Assembly: GCA_028704035.1 (NCBI GenBank)
Contig: JAQVLS010000026.1
Location: forward strand, 1 to 12,296
Direction of reading: 5' to 3'
DNA from: Desulfotomaculaceae bacterium
GTDB lineage: Bacteria; Bacillota; Desulfotomaculia; Desulfotomaculales; Pelotomaculaceae
Length of the DNA stretch: 12,296 nt
Below the pieces are notes generated by a model that worked only from the letters and a program-made list of their open reading frames with translations, was not told the DNA's origin and did not search any database. The position numbers and the translations under genes are program-made. Below, piece after piece: positions 7,041-12,296 of this stretch. Each line of letters opens with the position of its first letter. Position 1 is the stretch's first letter.

Positions 7041-7068
7041 AAAAAGCCCTCCGATCTTCGGAAGGCTT
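7041..7068 (-). terminator. Intrinsic terminator of tRNA-Val
   Basis: 11-bp stem (7058-7068 with 7044-7054, including one G·U) with loop AGA on the minus strand, followed by a T5 run. It begins 9 nt after the CCA end of the tRNA. Confidence 0.92.
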
Positions 7069-7076
7069 GATTTCGC

Positions 7077-7151
<75 letters not shown>

Positions 7152-7187
7152 AATATTATTATTTTTCTAATACCCGCCCAGTTATAT

Positions 7188-7217
7188 ATATTATCATCGA
7201 TACCTGTTAAAAGTCAA
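7188..7217 (-). promoter_or_regulatory. Promoter for tRNA-Val
   Basis: TTGACT (complement of 7212-7217) and TAATAT (complement of 7188-7193) are 18 nt apart on the minus strand, about 36 nt before the mature tRNA 5' end. The dacF-like gene ends 43 nt upstream of the -35. Confidence 0.7.
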
Positions 7218-7259
7218 GTTTTCCGATAAGGTAATAAAGGGAGGGGGGCCGGGCTTTAT

Positions 7260-8384
7260 TCACTTAAACACCTTGTCCCACATCTGCCTGTGCCAGCCCG
7301 GGCGGCTTAATTCTTCAGCCGCCAGCAGTCTGACCCGGCCCAGTTCCCGCCCCTGCAGCATATATACACAATGACCAAGATACTGCCCTTTGTTTAACGG
7401 AGCGGCCACCGGATCCGTCGCTGTAATCTTTCTTTCCAGATTAGGAAGATCATCCGGGTCAATGCGTATTTCCAGGCTGTTTTCAGCTACTAGATCTACT
7501 CTGTCTTTAATCCCGCCGTTCACAGTAACGCCTGCAATTGCCGCACCCGCTTCTGCCACAGTGACCGGTTTGACCACCTTAAAACCATAGTCGAACATAT
7601 TAATACAGTCACGGTAGCGGTCATCGCTGTGCAGCGCTACCGCAATCAACCTCCGGCCATCTCTGGTGGCCGACGCTACCAGGCAGTTGCCGGCCGCCGA
7701 CGTGGTGCCTGTTTTTACCCCGTCGATCCCTTCATAAAGCCCAAAAAGCAAGCGGTTGCTGTTTCTCAGTTTTTCCTCCCTGTCTGGCGGTTCGACCCAG
7801 TGGATTGTCGCCTCCCTGGTCTGGACCAGTTCATTGAACTTCGGATGTCCGAGCGCGTACCTGGCCAGCTTGGCCAGATCATAGGCCGTGGTATAGTGGT
7901 TGGGATGATGAAAGCCGTTGGTGTTAACAAAGCGGGTATTGAAAAGACCCAACGCGGCCGCCTTGCTGTTCATCATAGTTATAAAACCGGCGTGGCTTCC
8001 CCCGACATGACCGGCGATGGCCACAGTCGAATCGTTGGCTGAAGCGACCAGCGCCGCCGTAAGGAGTTCCCCAAGTGTGATTTTTTCACCCTTGCGCAAG
8101 TCTATTATTGTTCCCATAGACTCGGATGCCGCGTTAGAGTCTATCGTTACCACGTCTTCCAGTCTGCCATTTTCCACAGCGACAACAGCGGTCATGATCT
8201 TGGTCAGGCTGGCCGGTTCCGCTCTCCTGGTATAATTTTTGGCAAAATAAATCTGCCCGCTTGCTACGTCAATAAGCACCGCCGCATCCGCGGTCACCCG
8301 TGGAGCGCCGGCGGACGCCACTTCAGGAAAAACTATGGAAAAAAGGAAGACAAGCAAAAAAATTAGTCTTAGTTTAACAGCCAC
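7260..8384 (-). CDS. D-alanyl-D-alanine carboxypeptidase (DacB/DacF-like, peptidase family S11)
   Basis: A secreted penicillin-binding protein of 374 residues that removes the terminal D-Ala from peptidoglycan stem peptides. A signal peptide is clear (about 1-26: basic start, hydrophobic core, ASA). All three active-site motifs are present: SLTK (Ser59, Lys62), SAN (Ser115-Asn117) and KTG (224-226). A C-terminal beta-rich PBP5-type domain occupies about 270-374; no obvious terminal anchor helix is seen beyond a short ending HRQMWDKVFK. The GTG start (complement of 8382-8384) has GAGGTGG about 10 nt upstream. In spore formers such enzymes shape vegetative wall or spore cortex; which one applies here cannot be told. 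The gene is followed by tRNA-Val and preceded by its own promoter candidate. Confidence 0.94.
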   Translation of the reverse strand: MAVKLRLIFLLVFLFSIVFPEVASAGAPRVTADAAVLIDVASGQIYFAKNYTRRAEPASLTKIMTAVVAVENGRLEDVVTIDSNAASESMGTIIDLRKGEKITLGELLTAALVASANDSTVAIAGHVGGSHAGFITMMNSKAAALGLFNTRFVNTNGFHHPNHYTTAYDLAKLARYALGHPKFNELVQTREATIHWVEPPDREEKLRNSNRLLFGLYEGIDGVKTGTTSAAGNCLVASATRDGRRLIAVALHSDDRYRDCINMFDYGFKVVKPVTVAEAGAAIAGVTVNGGIKDRVDLVAENSLEIRIDPDDLPNLERKITATDPVAAPLNKGQYLGHCVYMLQGRELGRVRLLAAEELSRPGWHRQMWDKVFK

Positions 8385-8506
8385 CGAATTTTATCCACCT
8401 CTTATTACAATAATTGCGGTTTTCCGCCCCTCTGCATAACCATGACCTTATTAAACCTCACATAGTAATCTCCTTTATTTATAAAAACTATTATCTCAAA
8501 ATACAA
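8385..8506 (-). promoter_or_regulatory. Promoter candidate and leader of the D,D-carboxypeptidase gene
   Basis: TTGTAT (complement of 8501-8506) and TATAAA (complement of 8478-8483) are 17 nt apart, a fair sigma-A match. The 95-nt leader below contains AAAGGAGA (complement of 8469-8476) followed after a few bases by ATGTGA (complement of 8458-8463), a start codon immediately followed by a stop. The predicted transcription start lies close to that SD, so the two readings partly compete. No sporulation-sigma consensus was obvious. Confidence 0.5.
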
Positions 8507-8525
8507 TAAAGTTATTCCGCCTGAA

Positions 8526-8551
8526 AACAATAAACCCGCCGGAGGCGGGTT
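8526..8551 (-). terminator. Terminator after the DedA gene
   Basis: Perfect 8-bp GC-rich stem AACCCGCC/GGCGGGTT (8544-8551 with 8533-8540) with a 3-nt loop, followed on the minus strand by TTTATTGTTTTC. It begins 15 nt after the dedA stop and separates it from the carboxypeptidase gene. Confidence 0.85.
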
Positions 8552-8566
8552 AGGTTGATGTGTTTA

Positions 8567-9172
8567 TTAAGATTTCTTTCGCTGGCGCCAGAAGTAAAAA
8601 ATCAAGGCGGCTATGCCCAGGACTATCACAACGTCCAACCTGTGGAACCATGGTTTAATGGCGGCCCAGTTTTGACCGAGTTTCAAACCCACATAGACGA
8701 GCAGAATGCTCCAGGGCAGTGAGCCCAGAAATGTATAGATTAGAAACTTTTTAAAATTCATGCGGGAAATACCGGCCGGCAGAGATATAAAAGTCCTGAT
8801 TATTGGCATCAAGCGGGTGAAAAAGACCGTGGCTTCACCATAACGGTTAAACCAGTGATCGGCCATTTCCAGGTGTTTCACTGAAAAGCCGAAATAACGG
8901 CCGTATTTAACCAGAAAAGGCCGGCCTCCCCACAGGCCAAGGTAATAAGATAGCACAGAACCAACTGTACCGCCAACTGTCCCGGCCATTACAGCCCCGT
9001 AAAAATTAAGCTGTCCGGTGTAGACCAAGTAGCCGCCGAAAGGTAAAATAATTTCACTGGGCAACGGAATATTAGCGCTTTCAATGGCCATACCGATGCC
9101 CACTCCCCAATACCCCAACGCGGCTATATAACTAGTTATGAACTTTACTATTACCTCTATTAATTCGGTCAA
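8567..9172 (-). CDS. DedA-family inner-membrane protein
   Basis: A 201-residue polytopic membrane protein of the DedA/VTT family, members of which are thought to flip or scramble phospholipids (undecaprenyl phosphate for some, phosphatidylethanolamine for others) and to depend on the proton gradient. Visible features are acidic residues in a re-entrant-like segment (Glu31 and Glu40 in ESANIPLPSEIILPFGG), the family motif FFTRLMPIIRTFISLPAG (118-135) with Arg120 and Arg126, and hydrophobic spans at about 10-30, 57-80, 142-163 and 178-195. The C-terminus is basic (WRQRKKS). The TTG start follows GAGGGGG by 6 nt. It is transcribed from a promoter inside the end of the S41 gene and lies downstream of that envelope protease. 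Confidence 0.93.
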   Translation of the reverse strand: MTELIEVIVKFITSYIAALGYWGVGIGMAIESANIPLPSEIILPFGGYLVYTGQLNFYGAVMAGTVGGTVGSVLSYYLGLWGGRPFLVKYGRYFGFSVKHLEMADHWFNRYGEATVFFTRLMPIIRTFISLPAGISRMNFKKFLIYTFLGSLPWSILLVYVGLKLGQNWAAIKPWFHRLDVVIVLGIAALIFYFWRQRKKS

Positions 9173-9183
9173 TCAAATCCCCC

Positions 9184-9231
9184 TCACAGTAGACGCTTTT
9201 CCAGTTTGATCTTATCGAACAGCTTCATCAT
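9184..9231 (-). CDS. Possible 15-residue leader peptide before dedA
   Basis: ATG (complement of 9229-9231) opens a frame MMKLFDKIKLEKRLL ending in TGA (complement of 9184-9186). It has no SD, but it begins only about 4 nt after the transcription start expected from the promoter at 9242-9270, so it would be read, if at all, as a leaderless message. Its stop codon is adjacent to the GAGGGGG SD of dedA, an arrangement that could couple the two. A chance ORF of this size is quite possible. Confidence 0.3.
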   Translation of the reverse strand: MMKLFDKIKLEKRLL

Positions 9232-9241
9232 ACAAAATAAT

Positions 9242-9270
9242 ATTATACCATGACTACAATCCTTTCTCAA
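9242..9270 (-). promoter_or_regulatory. Sigma-A promoter for dedA, overlapping the 3' end of the S41 gene
   Basis: TTGAGA (complement of 9265-9270) and a perfect TATAAT (complement of 9242-9247) are 17 nt apart on the minus strand. The -35 lies within the last codons of the S41 peptidase gene. No terminator separates the two genes, so dedA could be served both by read-through and by this promoter. Confidence 0.8.
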
Positions 9271-10756
9271 TAATGACAGTACTCCCCATATGTCGTACGC
9301 CGGCGTTAAAAAGAGTCGCTAAGGAATCCTGAATATATAAATGGCCTTCTATAGATAAAACAGCTGCCGCAACTGGATAAGTCTGACCATTAACGATGTA
9401 ATAGCCGTCCCCCGGATAGAAAAAGGCTTCTGATTGAAATTTAGCCGCCTTTACAGCCCTTTCGTCCGGCAACCAGTCAACCCGGTAGCCCAAAAATTCA
9501 AACAGCAGTCTCAGCGGCAGGTAGGTTTTGCCCTGCAGCTGGATTACCCGCTCGTTCCTGATAGTAACTCCGTTTACCATAATTTCATTTTTATCCCCAT
9601 CAAAAATTATTGTATTTCCAGAGTTTCCATTCAGATAAGCATAAGCTACTGCTAAAGATAAACCAGGAGTCAACACCTGGATGTCGGGGCTCAACCCCGT
9701 ACCGTCTATAGCCCTCCCCCTGGGGGTGTGATACCTGGCCACAGTAATTTTTAATGCTCCTCCTGTTTCCAGCGGGATTACTGCCTGGACAGTACCCTTG
9801 CCAAATGTTTGTCCGCCGATCAAGGTTGCCCGGCCGTAGTCCTGCAGCGCGCCCGCCACTAGTTCAGCCGCGCTGGCTGAATATTCGTTGACAAGCACTA
9901 CTATGGGCATATCATCAATACTATCGCTGCTCCACTCCGCAAGATATTCTTCCCTATTGCCCCTGCGGTCAAAAGTGCTAAGCACAACTTTGCCCTGCTC
10001 AATAAAATTGCTGCTGACGCTAAGGGCCGAGTGAATTATTCCACCGGGATTATCCCGCAAATCCAGGATTAATTTGGCTGCTCCCTGCCCTTGCAGGTCA
10101 TTCAATGTTTTTGCGAACTCATCTCCGGTAAAATCCCCAAACATATTAATGTGTATGTAACCGATACCGTCATCAAGGATTTTACCTGTTACGGTGGGGT
10201 TACTAATATTGGCGCGCGTTAGAACGACGTTAAAATCATAATTTCCTTCTCTTCGGATAGTCAGGGTCAATTTTGTTTCTTCCGGACCACGGATTCTCTC
10301 CACAATTTTTCCCAGAGGCTCATGGGATATATCGGTCCCGTCTATTTTTATGATCCTGTCACCCGGCATGATGCCAGCTTTACTAGCGGGAGTATTCTCG
10401 ATGGTGTTCAGGACCTTCGGGTATATTTCACCGGGCTGCATTTGCACGCCGATACCCATATATCTACCGTCTATCGAATTCCTGAGCTCCCTTAATTCTT
10501 CCGGCGTCATGTAACTGGTATACGGATCATTTAAGGTTTTCAAAAGACCGTCAATAGCTCCCTTGATCAGGGTCTGGCTGTCAGGGTCACTGATATGCAA
10601 AAGCTGCACGTCCCTGAGGACCTCCTCCAGGCTGTCCATCCCCTGGACCTGGTGGTCAGCGGCAAGGGATTGGGCCGCCCCGCCAAAAGTAAAAAGCAGA
10701 GCTATAGCCAGGACAAAATGCAAAAGATATATTCTCCGCAAATAAAACACCCCCAA
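9254..10756 (-). CDS. S41 C-terminal processing peptidase with PDZ and C-terminal stalk domain
   Basis: An exported serine protease of 500 residues (CtpA/CtpB type). In order it has a signal or anchor segment (about 5-33), a helical N-terminal part, a PDZ domain (about 96-182, with GIGVQMQ and AGIMPGDRIIKIDG) and the S41 catalytic domain. The Ser-Lys pair is Ser295 (EYSASAAE) and Lys320 (TFGKGTVQ), 25 residues apart as expected, with Gln324 four residues later. After about residue 385 comes an extra domain of the copper-amine-oxidase-N-terminal-like 'stalk' type (VNGVTIRN...YLPLRLLFEFLGYRVDW), probably wall or surface binding. I start at the TTG complementary to 10754-10756, with GGGGGAGG 8 nt upstream; a GTG at 10772-10774 overlaps that SD. 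The leader appears to be the end of an IS605-type element. Confidence 0.93.
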   Translation of the reverse strand: MGVFYLRRIYLLHFVLAIALLFTFGGAAQSLAADHQVQGMDSLEEVLRDVQLLHISDPDSQTLIKGAIDGLLKTLNDPYTSYMTPEELRELRNSIDGRYMGIGVQMQPGEIYPKVLNTIENTPASKAGIMPGDRIIKIDGTDISHEPLGKIVERIRGPEETKLTLTIRREGNYDFNVVLTRANISNPTVTGKILDDGIGYIHINMFGDFTGDEFAKTLNDLQGQGAAKLILDLRDNPGGIIHSALSVSSNFIEQGKVVLSTFDRRGNREEYLAEWSSDSIDDMPIVVLVNEYSASAAELVAGALQDYGRATLIGGQTFGKGTVQAVIPLETGGALKITVARYHTPRGRAIDGTGLSPDIQVLTPGLSLAVAYAYLNGNSGNTIIFDGDKNEIMVNGVTIRNERVIQLQGKTYLPLRLLFEFLGYRVDWLPDERAVKAAKFQSEAFFYPGDGYYIVNGQTYPVAAAVLSIEGHLYIQDSLATLFNAGVRHMGSTVIIEKGL

Positions 10757-10759
10757 TTT

Positions 10760-10926
10760 GTGAACCTCCCCCACTTATAGAAGATAGGGGCTTCAAATAG
10801 CGTAACCATACTAACGCCGAACGTATTTCCCATTAGGGAACTACTTACCCACGAAGGGTACCGGCTGTTAGCCCGGCTTCCCTTTAACAACTTTGGCCCG
10901 TTTCAGGGCATCTACAACTTTTTGCA
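10760..10926 (-). ncRNA. Probable omega RNA / right end of an IS200/IS605-type element
   Basis: The 167 nt after the tnpB stop form a chain of hairpins on the minus strand: CCGG/CCGG within GCCGGGCTAACAGCCGG; TACCC/GGGTA with a TTCG-type loop (about 10852-10866); TTCCC/GGGAA with loop TAAT (about 10829-10842); and a terminal hairpin (10781-10790 with 10768-10776, loop CTAT, one bulge) followed by AGGTTCAC. A GAAGCCCC...GGGG(A)GGTTCAC ending is the pattern I know from right ends of TnpB-bearing IS200/IS605 elements, where this tail is the scaffold of the omega RNA and the guide follows directly. The boundary near 10760 is inferred, and transcription is not shown. Confidence 0.6.
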
Positions 10927-11073
10927 CTAGGCAATCCATAGATACTTGACTTCGTTTATGGCAAATTCCTGGAACTCACCGTGTCTTTCTTTGGTAAGGA
11001 TGTTCTTGGCCCCGTGGATATCCCGATGCTCGTTATATCCACAGTGGCAACTATAGTTTCTGCCTACCTTGCC
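10927..11073 (-). pseudogene. tnpB: TnpB (IS200/IS605 OrfB) C-terminal remnant
   Basis: The last 48 codons of a TnpB-type RNA-guided nuclease gene, ending in TAG (complement of 10927-10929). The peptide contains KVGRNYSCHCGYNEHRDIHG followed by AKNIL: one zinc-knuckle CxC/CG pair and the HRDxxGAKNIL segment holding the last RuvC aspartate. The tail ends KYLWIA. The rest of the protein, with the first two catalytic acids and the other zinc knuckle, is missing: the frame stays open up to 11100 and beyond but no longer resembles TnpB. No tnpA is present. The element is therefore dead for its own nuclease, but its 3' tail looks well kept. Confidence 0.82.
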
Positions 11074-11302
11074 AGATACCCATACTCTTGCTGACGCAAG
11101 TAAGGAAGGTTTGAGGCGAAGGTGTTCTGCTGGACTTTTTATTTCGCCCTCGCGGTGTAAAGTCCTGCATTTTATTCCAGAAATGTGATTTCAACAGTAC
11201 AAGCAGGTATTTTGCTTTACTTGGTGAAATACTAAAAATTATCGCATTAAGTGCATTGCCGCCCCGACAAAGACAAACCAGACAAGGCAGGTGTAGAAAA
11301 AG
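11074..11302. other. Intergenic region upstream of polA with inverted repeats
   Basis: About 230 bases between the tnpB remnant and polA. Three inverted repeats are visible: CTTGC/GCAAG (11087-11100), GGACTTT/AAAGTCC (11132-11138 with 11159-11165) and GTATTT/AAATAC (11207-11212 with 11227-11232). The last two each follow a GC(A/T)GG motif, so they may be diverged copies of one unit. I see no convincing sigma-A promoter for polA. It may contain the remains of the element's left part. Confidence 0.4.
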
Positions 11303-12296
11303 ATGCCCGACCTGATCATTATAGACGGTAACAGCCTGGTCCACCGGGCTTTTCACGCTATTCCGCCGCTGTCTACCAGCCAGGGGCTGGTAACCAACGC
11401 AGTCTATGGCTTTACTAATATGCTGATGAAGCTCATCAAAGATGAATCCCCGGCTAGAATAGTGGTGGCTTTTGATAAAGGCAAGGTAACCTTTCGCCAT
11501 GCTGATTTTGCCGATTACAAAGCCAACCGGCCGGCTACTCCCGAAGATCTAAGGCCACAGTTTCCGCTATTAAAAGACCTGTTAAAGGCCATGCGCGTAA
11601 AAACATTCGAAGCGGAAGGCTATGAGGCGGATGATTTAATTGGCGCAATAGCAGAAAAAGCTGAACAAAGCGGACTTAAAAGCATAATAATTACCGGGGA
11701 CCGTGATGCGTTCCAGCTTGTTTCCCCTCTGACCAAAGTAAGGATGACAAAAAAAGGGATCAGTAAGCTGGATGAATACGATGAGGGCAAAGTCTGGGAC
11801 CGCTACGCTATAACACCGCGCCAGTATACCGACTTCAGGGGACTTACAGGCGACAGCTCGGACAATGTGCCAGGCATACCGGGCATAGGCGAAAAGACAG
11901 CTTCGCGCCTGCTTAAAGAATACGGCACACTGGAAGAAATCTTAACCCATGCCGAAGAACTGACCGGGCGTACCGCAGGCCTGGTAAGCGCCTTTAAGGA
12001 TCAGGCTGTGCTTTCGAAAAAACTTGTCACTATAAACCGCGATGTACCGGTGGAAATTGATCTCGAAGAGTGCCGCCTGAAGAAACCGGACTATCATGAC
12101 CTTTTGCAAATGCTCAAGAAACTGGAATTTAAATCAATGATTAAATCCATGTATCGTGATAGTAGCAAAGACGCTGCAGAAAAAGACGGCAGATTAAAAG
12201 GGCAGGCACAGAAAAAAGCAAAACAGGTCCTGCCTGAACCTGATTTGGAAACTTACCCCATTACATATACCCGCCTGGATAACTCCGCCCGGCTGA
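11303..12296 (+). CDS. polA: DNA polymerase I, 5' part (5'-3' exonuclease domain; partial)
   Basis: Starts at ATG 11303 with AGGTG 9 nt upstream and runs off the right edge after 331 codons. The N-terminal 290 residues are a complete 5'-3' exonuclease (flap nuclease) domain used in Okazaki fragment processing and repair. Metal-binding acids are seen at Asp8 (IIDGNS), Asp58 (VVAFDKG), Glu108-Asp110-Asp111 (GYEADD), Asp133 and Asp135 (TGDRDAF), and Asp184 and Asp187 (TGDSSDN), with the helix-hairpin-helix NVPGIPGIGEKTA at 188-200. A charged linker (about 285-310) follows, and the start of the 3'-5' exonuclease-like region. It is divergent from the S41 gene. No frame disruption is seen in the visible part. 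Confidence 0.97.
   Translation, partial: MPDLIIIDGNSLVHRAFHAIPPLSTSQGLVTNAVYGFTNMLMKLIKDESPARIVVAFDKGKVTFRHADFADYKANRPATPEDLRPQFPLLKDLLKAMRVKTFEAEGYEADDLIGAIAEKAEQSGLKSIIITGDRDAFQLVSPLTKVRMTKKGISKLDEYDEGKVWDRYAITPRQYTDFRGLTGDSSDNVPGIPGIGEKTASRLLKEYGTLEEILTHAEELTGRTAGLVSAFKDQAVLSKKLVTINRDVPVEIDLEECRLKKPDYHDLLQMLKKLEFKSMIKSMYRDSSKDAAEKDGRLKGQAQKKAKQVLPEPDLETYPITYTRLDNSARL

Noticed and set aside
8405..8443. 12-codon ORF in the leader of the carboxypeptidase gene
   Set aside because: No SD and no notable composition; expected by chance.
11051..11500. Minus-strand 149-residue ORF reaching into polA
   Set aside because: It overlaps the conserved 5' end of polA on the opposite strand and is out of frame with the tnpB remnant. 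It is a shadow frame.

Overview
The window looks like chromosomal DNA of a spore-forming, low- to mid-GC Gram-positive bacterium, most likely of the Clostridia (Peptococcaceae / Pelotomaculum–Desulfotomaculum type). This is inferred from gene content, not from a database match. The signs are a T-box-controlled thrS next to ytxC (the Bacillus subtilis neighbourhood), an infC-rpmI-rplT operon with an L20-type leader and an AUU start, a secreted D,D-carboxypeptidase, and purine-rich Shine-Dalgarno (SD) sites serving many TTG/GTG starts.

Layout. At 1-1482 on the minus strand is the translation operon infC-rpmI-rplT, with its own sigma-A promoter and a structured leader. It is followed, after a terminator, by the first 16 codons of a probable rRNA methyltransferase. 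At 1517-3825 is thrS, preceded by a complete T-box leader and a near-consensus promoter. At 3902-6119 are ytxC and a flavoprotein of the HI0933/BaiN family. At 6120-7070 is an AT-rich accessory patch holding one plus-strand GNAT-like gene and a decayed IS256-family transposase fragment that abuts the terminator of a lone tRNA-Val(GAC). At 7260-8384 is an exported D-Ala-D-Ala carboxypeptidase, at 8567-9172 a DedA membrane protein, and at 9254-10756 an S41 C-terminal processing peptidase with a PDZ domain and an extra C-terminal stalk domain. At 10760-11073 is the right end of an IS200/IS605-type element: the last 48 codons of tnpB and a structured tail resembling an omega RNA. At 11303-12296, divergent on the plus strand, is the 5' third of polA.

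How the parts relate. The left half is core translation machinery with three autonomous RNA-level controls: the L20 leader, the thrS T-box, and possibly a structured element after rplT. The right half is envelope genes interrupted by transposon remains.

The observation most worth following is that the S41 gene appears to use the end of the IS605 element as its 5' leader. Its SD lies in the 3' arm of the element's terminal hairpin, and its TTG start lies just outside the element's apparent boundary, where the guide part of an omega RNA would be. I found no clear new multi-gene defence or biosynthetic system in this window.
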